64,000 nucleotides of DNA from Arthrobacter sp. StoSoilB20 (GCF_019977295.1 NZ_AP024651.1:3720001-3784000), one strand, 5' to 3'. Positions 15,797 to 24,663 are shown, counted from the stretch's first letter. Program-made: numbers and translations. Notes: generated from the letters alone by a model not told the origin.

Positions 15797-17655
15797 CCTT
15801 GGCGCCGGGGGTCTGCGTAGAGGTTGTCCACAATGTGCCTGGCGCGTTCGGTAAAGGCGCCACGTTTGAGCTTCATGGTGGGTGTCACGATCCCGTTGGC
15901 CTCCGTGAGGTCGGTCAGGAGCAGGACGAACCGCCTCACCTGCTCCGAGCGGGCAATTTTCGAATTGGCGTCACTAACGGCCTGGCCAATGAGCGCAAGA
16001 AGCCGGACGTCCTCTATTTGGACAGCGCCGCCGTCCTCTGGAATCCGCAGCCCCTTGAGGTCGGCGATGCCCTCGCGCTCCGCCCACGCTGCCAACGATT
16101 CGGGGTCCAGCAGCACCAGTCCGCCCAGATATGGTTTGCCCTCCCCCACCATCACGGCGTGGGCTACCAATGGATCGCCTTCAACGTAGCCTTCCCAGAT
16201 GGATGGCGAAATGGTCTTTCCACCGGCGGTGACAATCACATCCTTGATCCGGCCCTTGAGGGTGAGCCTTCCCAAGTGATCCAGCTCGCCCAGGTCACCG
16301 GTCCGGAAATACCCGTCCACGAACGCTTCGGCATCGTCCGACGCCCGGCGGTAGCCGGCGAAGACACCAACGCCGCGGGCCAGCACCTCCCCCTCAGCCG
16401 AAAGGCGCACGGTGGTTCCGGGCATCGGGACGCCCACGGATCCGGAATTGATGGACCCCGGCAGGTTTCCCGTCAACGGGGCCGTTGTTTCGGTGAGGCC
16501 GTAGCCCTCGATCACCGGAAGTCCCAGTCCACGGAAGAAGAGGGACAGTTCAGCATCGAGCGCACCGGCGCCGGACAGCAGGTAGCCGAGCCGCCCACCC
16601 ACCAGGTTCCGGAGCCGGGCATAGAAGAGGCGGTCGAACAAAGCCCGCCGGATGCGGAGGCCGGCGGTGGCACGCAGGCGAGGGTCGGCGTCGTGCGCTT
16701 CAGCGAACCGTCCCCACTCCACAGCGGTTCGCTGGGCCGCGGCCCACACACGGCCGAGCTTTTTCTGCGTGGCAGCGGCAGCGGCGGACGCCTGGATTTT
16801 CTGCAGCACGCGCGGGACCACCACCAGGAACGTGGGCTTCAGGGCTCCCAGCGCAGGGACGACGTCCCGGGGATCTGAAAGGTGCGCGATCCTCATGCCG
16901 TTGGCCAGGCAGATCAGTTGGAGCCCGCGCGCCAAAACGTGCGCCATGGGCAGGAAAATGATGGTGTTGCCGCCCTCGCGGACTACCTCGGTGTAGGCAC
17001 CTGCCACGTTCAGCACTTGTCCCACGAAGTTGCCATGCGTGATGAGGGCGCCCTTGGGGGCCGCGGTGGTGCCGGAGGTATACACAATGGTGGCCACGGA
17101 ATCGAGGTCGGCCAGCAGGCGCCGATCCTCCACAACACTGTCCGGGACTTCAACACCGCGCGACACCAGGTCAGCAATGTCGGCGCCAGGGCTGGCATCG
17201 AGGGTCCATATCCCCAGCGGATGGATGCCTGCCTGGTTGAACCCTTGTTCCAGCAAGGCCGCGTGCTCTGCGCTGCCGCCCACGGCAAGGCGGACATCGG
17301 CATCGGCCAGGATCGCCGTTACCTGCGGGGCCGCTGAGGTTTCATAGACAGGAACCACGACGGCGCCGGCGAACCAGGCTGCCATGTCGGCCAGTGCCCA
17401 CTCGTACCGGGTGGGGGACATGATGGCCAAAGACTCACCCGGCTGGATTCCCGCAGCAATGAATCCCTTGGCCAGCGCCCGGACTTCGTCCACGAACTGC
17501 CCGGTGGTTACCTGCCTCCACGGCCCGGTGATCGCCGCCTCCCGGACCTCGAAGGCGATGTGGCCTGGATTGGTCCGGAAGCGGTGCATCAGGAGTTCTG
17601 TGGCATTGCGGTGGTTGGCGGTGTCGACCAGCGGCGGCGATGTAAATTCCCTCAA
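15793..17655 (-). CDS. Long-chain acyl-CoA synthetase (AMP-forming, FadD15-like)
   Basis: The 620-residue adenylate-forming enzyme has the P-loop TIVYTSGTTAAPKGALITHGNF, the adenine motif IEGYGLTETTAPLTGN, the hinge FRTGDLGELDHLGRLTLKGRIKDVIVTAGGKTISP and the C-terminal segment GIVTPTMKLKR. It activates long-chain fatty acids to acyl-CoA at the membrane face. The start is TTG at 17655, overlapping the MarR stop (TTGA), which implies coupled translation. Control by the upstream MarR protein is likely from gene order. The exact chain length cannot be told. Confidence 0.9.
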   Translation of the reverse strand: MREFTSPPLVDTANHRNATELLMHRFRTNPGHIAFEVREAAITGPWRQVTTGQFVDEVRALAKGFIAAGIQPGESLAIMSPTRYEWALADMAAWFAGAVVVPVYETSAAPQVTAILADADVRLAVGGSAEHAALLEQGFNQAGIHPLGIWTLDASPGADIADLVSRGVEVPDSVVEDRRLLADLDSVATIVYTSGTTAAPKGALITHGNFVGQVLNVAGAYTEVVREGGNTIIFLPMAHVLARGLQLICLANGMRIAHLSDPRDVVPALGALKPTFLVVVPRVLQKIQASAAAAATQKKLGRVWAAAQRTAVEWGRFAEAHDADPRLRATAGLRIRRALFDRLFYARLRNLVGGRLGYLLSGAGALDAELSLFFRGLGLPVIEGYGLTETTAPLTGNLPGSINSGSVGVPMPGTTVRLSAEGEVLARGVGVFAGYRRASDDAEAFVDGYFRTGDLGELDHLGRLTLKGRIKDVIVTAGGKTISPSIWEGYVEGDPLVAHAVMVGEGKPYLGGLVLLDPESLAAWAEREGIADLKGLRIPEDGGAVQIEDVRLLALIGQAVSDANSKIARSEQVRRFVLLLTDLTEANGIVTPTMKLKRGAFTERARHIVDNLYADPRRQG

Positions 17656-18131
17656 CGGGTGTCCGCCATGGAGAGGGACTGCAAGTGATCCTCCATAAGG
17701 TTCCGGACGGCGTCCAGGAATTCCACGACGACGACCTGCTGGTCGGTGGGCAAAGCGTCCAGTTGGGCGTTGGCGGCAGAGAGGAGGGGCCGCATCAGGT
17801 CTTTGATCCGGCGTGATGCGGCCTCGGTGACGTTGACGTGCACTTGGCGCCTGTCCTCGGTGCTGCGGAGCCGTTCCACGTAGCCGTGGGACTCAAGGCG
17901 ACTAACCAAGGCCGTGGTGGTGGCCGCCGTCGAACCCAACTCCGAGGCGAGGGATCCGACCGTGACCGGGCCGGAGTCGGCCAGCACGGTGAGAGCCCTG
18001 TAATCAGTGAGGTTGAGCTCCAAGGCGCGGGCTACTTTCCGCTCGGTCTCATTGGCGAGCCCAAACAAGCCCTGCAAGGTCCCGGAGGCTGGATGGCCGA
18101 ACCCGCCGGTAGCCTTTTCATCGTTTTGCAT
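17652..18131 (-). CDS. MarR-family transcriptional regulator
   Basis: The 159-residue winged-helix protein has VGSLASELGSTAATTTALVSRLESHGYVERLRSTEDRRQVHVNVT at about residues 57-102, the MarR recognition helix and wing. It is first in an operon with an acyl-CoA synthetase and a DUF2177 protein, so it may respond to a fatty acid or acyl-CoA; that is inference. The ATG at 18131 has no ribosome site but has TACTAT exactly 6 bases upstream, so the mRNA is probably leaderless. Confidence 0.88.
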   Translation of the reverse strand: MQNDEKATGGFGHPASGTLQGLFGLANETERKVARALELNLTDYRALTVLADSGPVTVGSLASELGSTAATTTALVSRLESHGYVERLRSTEDRRQVHVNVTEAASRRIKDLMRPLLSAANAQLDALPTDQQVVVVEFLDAVRNLMEDHLQSLSMADTR

Positions 18132-18137
18132 GGTTAT

Positions 18138-18143
18138 ATAGTA
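18138..18143 (-). promoter_or_regulatory. -10 box for leaderless marR mRNA
   Basis: TACTAT on the minus strand, then ATAACC and the ATG. The surrounding AT-rich stretch (18131-18157) is the least GC-rich sequence nearby and fits a promoter that may be autoregulated. Confidence 0.68.
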
Positions 18144-18227
18144 ATCAAATAAGTTTGAACATCAAACAGGCTAGGTATCAGCGTCTGCAAAAGGCAGCGC
18201 TTTCAGCCAGCAAAAGGGAGCCCCATC

Positions 18228-19097
18228 GTGAAGGATTCAGACAGGAAGGGCCTGATTGCCCTTCCCGTGGTGGTACTGCTGGGCGCGCTCGTCGCCGTGG
18301 CCGGAAGCCACAATGGGGCAAGCGTGGCCGGAATTCCGCTCTTTGCGGCAGCAGTCGCCGGAGCGTTCATCATTCAATGGCTGGTGTTCATCCCCTCCTT
18401 CAAAGCCCAGACGGAGAAGTACTTCGATCTCACCGGCTCCCTGACATACGTGGCCATCACCCTTCTTCTGGTGATTGCCACGCCCGGGATCGATGCCCGC
18501 TCGCTCCTCCTCGCCGCCATGGTTGCCGCTTGGGCGCTGCGGCTGGGCACCTTCCTCTCCCGCCGGATCCACAAGGCCGGCAAGGACGACCGCTTCGACG
18601 ACATCAAGCCATCGTTGGTTCGCTTCCTCAACGTGTGGACCATCCAAGGACTCTGGGTAGTCTTCACGGCGGCTGCGGCATGGGTGGCCATCACCAGCAC
18701 CAACCGGGTAGGGCTCGACTGGCTGGCGATCCTCGGATTCCTGATGTGGGCTGCAGGATTCGCCATTGAGATCGTGGCCGACAAGCAGAAGAGCCGCTTC
18801 CAGTCCGACCCCGCCAATAAGGGCAAGTTCATCTCCACAGGGCTGTGGGCCAAATCCAGGCACCCGAACTACTTCGGAGAGATCCTCCTGTGGACCGGCG
18901 TGGCCATTATCGCCATCCCCGTGCTCCAAGGCTGGCAGTGGGTGGCACTGATTTCCCCGGTATTCGTCACCCTCCTGCTCACCAAAGTCAGCGGCATCCC
19001 CCTCCTGGAAAAGAAGGCCGACAAAACCTGGGGCGGCGAGGCCGGGTACGAGGAGTACAAGAAGAGCACTCCGGTGTTGATCCCCAAGTTCGGTTAG
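18228..19097 (+). CDS. DUF1295 membrane protein (steroid 5-alpha-reductase-like fold)
   Basis: The 289-residue protein has about seven hydrophobic segments and the family signature near the end: KGKFISTGLWAKSRHPNYFGEILLWTG, followed by LLEKKADKTWGGEAGYEEYKKSTPVLIPKF. This signature is shared by DUF1295 proteins and related reductases or methyltransferases, suggesting an NADPH-dependent or methyl-transferring membrane enzyme acting on a lipid. The real substrate is unknown. The start is GTG at 18228 with AAAGGGAG upstream. It is divergent from marR and convergent with the permease. Confidence 0.86.
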   Translation: MKDSDRKGLIALPVVVLLGALVAVAGSHNGASVAGIPLFAAAVAGAFIIQWLVFIPSFKAQTEKYFDLTGSLTYVAITLLLVIATPGIDARSLLLAAMVAAWALRLGTFLSRRIHKAGKDDRFDDIKPSLVRFLNVWTIQGLWVVFTAAAAWVAITSTNRVGLDWLAILGFLMWAAGFAIEIVADKQKSRFQSDPANKGKFISTGLWAKSRHPNYFGEILLWTGVAIIAIPVLQGWQWVALISPVFVTLLLTKVSGIPLLEKKADKTWGGEAGYEEYKKSTPVLIPKFG

Positions 19098-19430
19098 GCA
19101 GCACAGCAGGCCCCGCAACGCGAGCCCCGCTCCTTGCGAGGCCCACTCTGCCCGCATCACACCCCGTTTACCCAGCACAGCAGGCCCAACAACGCGAGGT
19201 CCGATCCTTGCGAGGCCCACTCTGCCCGCATCACACCCCATTTACCCAGCACAGCAGGCCCCGCAACACGAGCCCCGTTCCTTGCGAGGCCCACTCTGCC
19301 CGCATCACACCCCATTTACCCAGCACAGCAGGCCCCGCAACGCGAGGCCCGATCCTTGCGAGGCCCACTCTGCTCGCATCACACCCCGTTTACCCAGCAC
19401 AGCGGGCCCCACAACGCGAGGTCCCACCAA
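19098..19430. repeat. Tandem repeat array, 74-bp unit (four to five copies)
   Basis: The phrase CCTTGCGAGGCCCACTCTGC recurs at 19132, 19206, 19280 and 19354, exactly 74 bp apart, with flanking CCCAGCACAGCAGGCCC shared by all copies. It lies between the convergent DUF1295 and permease genes. The core is unrelated to the 32-bp and CGAGGGGTTAG families. Confidence 0.94.
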
Positions 19431-19435
19431 CGCAA

Positions 19436-19469
19436 ACGGCGCGTGCCCCCGGAAGGAGGCACGCGCCGT
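19436..19469. terminator. GC-rich bidirectional terminator hairpin
   Basis: Perfect 12-bp arms ACGGCGCGTGCC (19436-19447) and GGCACGCGCCGT (19458-19469) surround a 10-base loop. It sits between two convergent genes, 33 bases from the permease stop. Confidence 0.82.
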
Positions 19470-19501
19470 CGTACGTTTGAAACGCAGGACCCAGCAGAGT
19501 C

Positions 19502-20965
19502 TTAGCTGAAAAGCTCGCTCTTGGGCTGGTTGTTCTTGACCTTCTGCCACCCGAGCCACAGGACCAGGGCGAAGAACGGAATGGTGGCGAGGGTCCACAG
19601 ACCCAGCAGGAAGACCTCGCCGGTGGCTTTGTCGGTCATGGTGTCGAACCCGATCAGCACCGTGATGGCCAGCAGCGCGATAAGTCCGAGCCAGCTGGTC
19701 CACGGCGAACCGGGCATCGGCAGGCTGGAGACATTGCCGCGCTTTTTCCGCAGGGCAATCTGGCTTGCGAAGATCGAACCCCACGTGAAGATCACGCCGA
19801 TGGAGGCCGTGTTCAACGCGAGGTCGAAGGCGTGCGAACCACCCAGCCAGATGTTCAGGAGGATGCCCACGAGGTAGACGCCGCCGATCGCAAGAATGGC
19901 AGCATAGGGCACATGGCGGGTGGACATTTTGGTGAGCCACTGGGGTGCGTGGCCGTTGTTGGCCATGGTGCGGAAGATGCGGCCGATCGAGTACAGGCCC
20001 GAGTTGCAGGAGGACAGTGCTGCGGTGATGACGATCATGTTCATCACATCACCCATCCAGCCCAGGCCCATCTGGCCGAAGACGGTAACGAACGGCGAGG
20101 TGCCGGCAACGTACTGGTCAGAGGGCAGGAGCATGGCGAGCAGCGTCACCGAACCGACGTAGAAAACCACAATGCGGATCACGACGGCGCGGATCGCCTT
20201 GGGAACTTCGCGTTCCGGGTTTTCCATCTCGCCTGCGGTAATGCCGACCAGTTCGATGGCGTTGTAAGCGAAGATCACGGCGTTCAGGACCAGGATCATC
20301 ACCAGGCCACCCTTGGGGAACATGCCGCCGTCTTCGTGGAAGAGGTTGGCCACGGATGCATGGCCATCGCCCACCTTGGCGTTGGTGACCACCATGAAAG
20401 TGCCCACGGCAAGGAAGATCAGGATCGCGGCGACCTTGAGGCAGGACGCCCAGAATTCGAACTCGCCGAACGCCTTGACACTGAACAGGTTCACGGCCAC
20501 CAGCAGCACCAGCGCAGCGATGGCGGACAGTTCAATGGGGACATTCGGGAAGAAGAACTGGAAGTACAGGCCAATGGCAATCAGTTCGGCGATGCCTGTC
20601 ATGGCCCAGTTGATGAAGTACATCCAGCCTGAAAGGAACGCGCCCTTCTTGCCGAACATTTCACCGGCGTAGCTCACAAAAGAGCCCGAGGTCTGGCGGT
20701 ACATGATGAGTTCACCGAGCGCGCGCATCAGCAGGTAAGCGATGACGCCGGCAATGGCATAGGAGAAGATCAGGGCCGGACCGGTGGAGGCCAGGCGCCC
20801 ACCGGCACCCATGAAGAGGCCGACGCCGATGGCGCCGCCCATGGCGATCATGGTGACATGGCGGCGGCTCAGGGTCTTCTGGTATCCCTCAGCGCTGAGG
20901 GTTGAGCCCGAGGCGGCGGATGAGGCCTTGGAGCTCTGGAGATCTGTGGGAGTACTTTGCGGCAC
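19502..20965 (-). CDS. Amino-acid permease (APC superfamily, AAT type)
   Basis: The 487-residue protein has twelve expected membrane segments and the family opening LSRRHVTMIAMGGAIGVGLFMGAGGRLASTGPALIFSYAI. EMENPEREVPKAIRAVVIRI and the NAIELVGITAGE segment are typical of the AnsP/GabP/AroP group. It imports an amino acid with protons; asparagine or a related polar amino acid is possible but not certain. The start is GTG at 20965 with AAGGA about 6 bases upstream. The N-terminal 30 residues are Ser-rich and cytoplasmic. It is monocistronic. Confidence 0.9.
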   Translation of the reverse strand: MPQSTPTDLQSSKASSAASGSTLSAEGYQKTLSRRHVTMIAMGGAIGVGLFMGAGGRLASTGPALIFSYAIAGVIAYLLMRALGELIMYRQTSGSFVSYAGEMFGKKGAFLSGWMYFINWAMTGIAELIAIGLYFQFFFPNVPIELSAIAALVLLVAVNLFSVKAFGEFEFWASCLKVAAILIFLAVGTFMVVTNAKVGDGHASVANLFHEDGGMFPKGGLVMILVLNAVIFAYNAIELVGITAGEMENPEREVPKAIRAVVIRIVVFYVGSVTLLAMLLPSDQYVAGTSPFVTVFGQMGLGWMGDVMNMIVITAALSSCNSGLYSIGRIFRTMANNGHAPQWLTKMSTRHVPYAAILAIGGVYLVGILLNIWLGGSHAFDLALNTASIGVIFTWGSIFASQIALRKKRGNVSSLPMPGSPWTSWLGLIALLAITVLIGFDTMTDKATGEVFLLGLWTLATIPFFALVLWLGWQKVKNNQPKSELFS

Positions 20966-21115
20966 AGCTGTTCCTTGTGGGTTGGGGTATTGCTGTAGGT
21001 GTTACGCCCATGCCGGAACACAGGCGGCTTTGGCACACAAAATTCGAGTTTTCCCTCCTTTGAGGACCCGAAGTGTGACAAAGAACGCAGAACGCCGAAG
21101 CTTCGCGCAACCCGT

Positions 21116-22165
21116 CTATCTTACGGGATTAACCGGAATGCCCGTGACGCAGGCAACAGGGGGCTGTGGACAAAGGACGGAGGACCCGAGATACATCGAA
21201 CGCCAATCCCAACCCGTGAGCTGGTCAGCCAGCACGGCGGCCTGCTCCCACACAGGTGCCACCTGCCCATAGACCTCACCGCGGTGCTGCGCGCACTCCC
21301 CCACGGCATGGATTCCTTCCTCATCCAAAACCCGCATATGGTCATCAACCACGATCCCCCGCTCCACTGCCAAACCGCTCACGACGGCGACATCGACCTT
21401 GGGTCTTTTCCCTGCGGCGAGCACCACCATGTCGCAGTCGAGGTCCGGCTGGTCGTTCAGCCCCACCCCGGTGATCCTGTCCGCCCCCCGGATCGCGGTG
21501 GTCCGGCTTCCTGTGTGCACCCTGATTCCCAGCGCCTCAACGCTTCGCCGCAGTGTTGCAGCGTCGTCGGGACCCAACTGCGCGCTCATCAGGTGGCTGC
21601 CCGAGTGGACCACGCGGACATCCATGCCGGCTGCACGCAGTCCCCGGGCTGCCGCCAAACCTGAAAAACCGCCACCAACCACCACTGCCCTGCTTTGCTC
21701 ATCACTGCGCTGCCCGAGCCCGGCGAACTTCATGATCCTGCGGGTATCTTCCATGTTCCGGAAAGTAAAAATGCCCCGCCGGAGCGTTCCGCTGGGCGAA
21801 TACAGCCCCTCCATGGATGGCAGGTAAGGGCGGCTGCCGGTAGCGATGATCAGGTGGTCGTACTGGACCACCCGGCCATCGGCGGCGAAGACGTGCCGGC
21901 TGAACTTATCGATCCGGTCCACCCGGACCCCGGCATGGAGGGTGATGTTGTTCGCCTGGTACCAGGGCAGGGAGTTGAGGAAAATGTCCGCCACGCTCTC
22001 CTCCCCCGAGAGGACATGGCTGAGCATGAGCCTGCTGTAGTTTGCATAGGGCTCCTCGCCGAACATGGTGATCTCAAAGAGATCGGCACCGCCCCTTGCC
22101 AGAATTTCTTCCACAACCCGGGCGCCGGCCATACCGTTTCCGACCACCACCAGTTGCTTCTTCAT
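21116..22165 (-). CDS. NirB-like FAD/NAD(P)-dependent oxidoreductase, C-terminally shortened
   Basis: The 349-residue product has the FAD-binding start KKQLVVVGNGMAGARVVEEIL, the NAD-site VVVGGGFSGLAAARGLRAAG and the second FAD motif GIHAVGECAQHRGEVYG, as in the N-terminal domain of assimilatory nitrite reductase large subunits. After QLTG, where homologues continue with a further subdomain, only about 30 unrelated residues follow before the stop (WDWRSMYLGSSVLCPQPP...). It has no siroheme or Fe-S domain. It may be a small stand-alone reductase or a decayed gene. The ATG overlaps the previous stop codon (TGATG). Confidence 0.72.
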   Translation of the reverse strand: MKKQLVVVGNGMAGARVVEEILARGGADLFEITMFGEEPYANYSRLMLSHVLSGEESVADIFLNSLPWYQANNITLHAGVRVDRIDKFSRHVFAADGRVVQYDHLIIATGSRPYLPSMEGLYSPSGTLRRGIFTFRNMEDTRRIMKFAGLGQRSDEQSRAVVVGGGFSGLAAARGLRAAGMDVRVVHSGSHLMSAQLGPDDAATLRRSVEALGIRVHTGSRTTAIRGADRITGVGLNDQPDLDCDMVVLAAGKRPKVDVAVVSGLAVERGIVVDDHMRVLDEEGIHAVGECAQHRGEVYGQVAPVWEQAAVLADQLTGWDWRSMYLGSSVLCPQPPVACVTGIPVNPVR

Positions 22166-22512
22166 CAGTGCTCCACCATGCCAAGGTCCACCACCACGTA
22201 ACCCCGAACGCCGGCCGGGGCCACGATGAACAGTTCGATCACCGAGCCGCCCTCAGTGTCCTCCACTACCCGCAGCGGAATGTGGACATCGCTCTTGGCC
22301 CCGATCGGAAAATAGCGCAGGGGAAGGCGGTCGCGCATCAGCACCACGGTGATCAGTTCCGCGCTCGAATTACCGCCGCGGAAGTAGAGCGTCTGGTTGA
22401 TCACACCGTCCGGAACAAAGTGTGAAAGCTCGGCGTGCAGCGGAATCGGCTTATCCAGCCCCGTGCCTTCGAAGTTGTAGATGCCCTGCAGGAAGAGGTT
22501 CTGGATGATCAC
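22165..22512 (-). CDS. Small beta-rich protein of unknown function, coupled to the FAD oxidoreductase
   Basis: The 115-residue product (MIIQNLFLQGIYNFEGTGLD...) has no membrane segment, signal peptide or motif I can name. Alternating hydrophobic residues and Gly/Pro turns suggest a beta-sandwich. The GTG start at 22512 has AAAGGA 9 bases upstream, and its stop overlaps the oxidoreductase ATG. Strict coupling suggests it is a partner subunit of that enzyme. No function is claimed. Confidence 0.65.
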   Translation of the reverse strand: MIIQNLFLQGIYNFEGTGLDKPIPLHAELSHFVPDGVINQTLYFRGGNSSAELITVVLMRDRLPLRYFPIGAKSDVHIPLRVVEDTEGGSVIELFIVAPAGVRGYVVVDLGMVEH

Positions 22513-22644
22513 GGGGACAAGTCCTTTCGGCCGGTGCCCTTTCCATGGTGCTCCGCCGATGTTTCAGGACGTCCGCCGCCGTGTTTCCGAAGGCAGGACA
22601 GAGGGTAACGATCACTTTGCCAACAGCTCACCGACGCGGCAGGC

Positions 22645-22760
22645 CAGTGAGGGAACGCGCAGCAAGGGACGCGCAGCACGGGACACACGGCAAGGAACGC
22701 GCCGCACCGGATGCCCAGCAGGGAACACGCAGCACGGGACGCGCAGCAAGGAGCCCCACG
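22645..22760. repeat. Irregular short tandem repeats (about 14-16 bp)
   Basis: Variants of GGGACGCGCAGCA recur several times between 22651 and 22750, with spacing of about 14-16 bp. They lie between the end of the ABC-F gene and the start of the small protein gene. The rest of the 280-bp gap shows nothing else recognisable. Confidence 0.75.
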
Positions 22761-22792
22761 GCGGAGCCCCACTGTGAAGCCAGCCAAAGCGG

Positions 22793-24460
22793 CTACCGCA
22801 GTTCGCCGCCCTGCATCCCGTAGCGGACCCATGAACCCGCCGAAGAGTCCCGGCCAGTCCCGCCAACGCGGGCGCAGTGATCGAACCACTCCCCGAGGGC
22901 ACGGTCATGGCTCACGATCACCAAAGTCCCGGCAAACGAGGCCAGCGCGGACTCCAGTTGTTCAACCAGGACGGGCGCCAGATGGTTGGTGGGCTCGTCC
23001 ACGATCATTGTTTCGTATCCGCCCAGCAGGAGCCGGGCGAGGGCGAGCCGGCGTTGTTGTCCTGCCGAGAGGCCACCGACGGGGACATGGAATTCGGCCG
23101 GCCGGAAGAGGCCCAGGCGGAGCAAACCCTCAGCGTGTTCATCGATGTTTCCACCCAAGCCTGCAGCGAACGCCGGAAGCAACCGCAGCGACGGGCGCGT
23201 CGGGACCTCCAACTCCTGCTGCAGATAACCCACGCTGCCCCGGACCGATACCGTCCCCTCGGATGGCTCCACGTTCCCCGTCAGCACCGACAGCAGCGTG
23301 GATTTACCGGCGCCGTTGGGCCCGGTGATGAGCACCTTTTGACCGGTCTCCACCCTCAGGTCGGTGCGTTCGAGCCTCCCCGGAACACTGACGCCCCGGG
23401 CTTCGAGCGCAGGATCCCCTGTTGCCACCGCAGCGGCTCCCACAGGTGCCGCCAGCTTCAGTGGCACCGGCGGCCGGTCCACGGGGTTTTCTTCAAGCCT
23501 GCGGAGCCGTTCCTGGGCGTTGCGGACTTTACTGGAGACCGCGCTCTGCAATGTGCCGGCTTTGAACCCGAAAGCCATCTTGTCGTTGTCGCGTTTGCGT
23601 CCGTAGCCCATGCGGTCACCCACAGTGGCGGCCTGGAGGCGTTCGGCGGCCATGGCATCGAGCCATTCATCGTATTGCTGGATCCACCGTGCACGTTCTG
23701 CGGCCTTCTCATGGAGGTAGCCTTCATAGCCGTTCCCGTAGCGGTTCACGGAGCGACGATCGGCGTCCACTTCGATGATGGTGGTGGCCACCTTCCGCAG
23801 CAGGACACGGTCATGCGAGACCACCACCACGGTGCCCCGGTGCGCGGCCAGCCGCGATTCAAGCCATGCGGTTCCGTTCGCATCCAGGTGGTTGGTTGGC
23901 TCGTCCAGGAGCAACGCCTCTGCGGGATCAGCCAGCAAGCAGGCCAGCGCCACGCGTTCCTGCTCGCCGCCGGACAAGGATCCAAGCGTTCGACGCCGGT
24001 CCAAGCCTCCCAGCCCCAACTTGTCCAGCGCTGCTTCCACCCGGGATTCGGCCGCGTAGCCCTCGCGGAGTTGGTACTCCGTTTGCAGGCTTCCGTAGAG
24101 CTCAAGTTCTTCGCTGCCGGCATCTGCGAGGCCTGATTCGAGGTCGAGGATTTGGGCTTCAAGGGAACGCAGCGAAGCCAGGGAGGAATCGATGGCGTCC
24201 CCAACGGTCACGGACTCGGAGAAGCCGTGGGTCTGGGCGAGGTAACCCACGCGATAGCCGGGGTTACCGCTCAAGCCGGCAGCGCCGTCGTCGGGGGTTT
24301 CCACCCCGGACAGCAGTCGCAGCAGGGTGGATTTTCCAGCGCCGTTTTCGCCGACGATTGCTACATGCTCGCCGTGGTGGATGGCGAGGTCAACGTTGTG
24401 GAGAAGTTCGCGGTCCCCATAGCCATGGGAAACGCCGGAAAGGTAAAGGTGGTCAGTCAA
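22793..24460 (-). CDS. ABC-F family ATPase (ribosome-associated / antibiotic-resistance type)
   Basis: The product is about 555 residues with two ABC domains and no membrane segments. Domain 1 has GENGAGKSTLLRLL, LSGGEQERVALA and LLLDEPTNHLD; domain 2 has GPNGAGKSTLLSVL, LSAGQQRRLALA and MIVDEPTNHL. Between them is the charged linker region (KAAERARWIQQYDEWL...). ABC-F proteins bind the ribosomal E site; some dislodge macrolides or lincosamides. Whether this one is housekeeping or protective cannot be told. A TTG at 24460 with AGGA upstream gives a start directly at the first domain; an ATG at 24559 would add 33 residues without a ribosome site. Confidence 0.88.
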   Translation of the reverse strand: MTDHLYLSGVSHGYGDRELLHNVDLAIHHGEHVAIVGENGAGKSTLLRLLSGVETPDDGAAGLSGNPGYRVGYLAQTHGFSESVTVGDAIDSSLASLRSLEAQILDLESGLADAGSEELELYGSLQTEYQLREGYAAESRVEAALDKLGLGGLDRRRTLGSLSGGEQERVALACLLADPAEALLLDEPTNHLDANGTAWLESRLAAHRGTVVVVSHDRVLLRKVATTIIEVDADRRSVNRYGNGYEGYLHEKAAERARWIQQYDEWLDAMAAERLQAATVGDRMGYGRKRDNDKMAFGFKAGTLQSAVSSKVRNAQERLRRLEENPVDRPPVPLKLAAPVGAAAVATGDPALEARGVSVPGRLERTDLRVETGQKVLITGPNGAGKSTLLSVLTGNVEPSEGTVSVRGSVGYLQQELEVPTRPSLRLLPAFAAGLGGNIDEHAEGLLRLGLFRPAEFHVPVGGLSAGQQRRLALARLLLGGYETMIVDEPTNHLAPVLVEQLESALASFAGTLVIVSHDRALGEWFDHCARVGGTGRDSSAGSWVRYGMQGGELR

Positions 24461-24635
24461 GAGGAATCCTCGCAAGTCCGCAGTGGGTGGCCTAAAGCCA
24501 TGTGGGTACTGGGGATGCAGCCGCAGGAAGGGGGCTGCGCTCAAGACTTCATGGCTCAAGCCTGCCCATGGATGCCGGCCGCGTCAAGTTCGCGGCTGAG
24601 ATGTCCCACGAAAACCGGATGCCCTAAATAAAACT

Positions 24636-24663
24636 TTTCGGTATGCCTAAATTTCGGTATTCT
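24636..24663 (+). promoter_or_regulatory. Candidate metal-repressor operator and promoter of mntH
   Basis: TTTCGGTATGCCTAAA (24636-24651) is a quasi-palindrome with 12 of 16 positions symmetric (TTTnGGnATnCCnAAA). A -10 box TATTCT follows at 24658-24663, and a second TTTCGGTAT copy begins at 24652. A DtxR/MntR-type regulator bound here would block the promoter. No such regulator is in the window. Confidence 0.55.

Noticed and set aside
18237..19241. 334-codon minus-strand frame antisense to the DUF1295 gene and running into repeats
   Set aside because: His/Asp-rich shadow peptide; the opposite strand has a clear family signature and ribosome site.
19134..19505. Short plus-strand frames with repeated RGPLCPHHTPFTQHS peptides
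   Set aside because: Encoded only by the 74-bp repeat array; no start signals and no conservation evidence.
22877..24136. 419-codon plus-strand frame antisense to the ABC-F gene
   Set aside because: No motif, and the ABC motifs on the minus strand are unambiguous.
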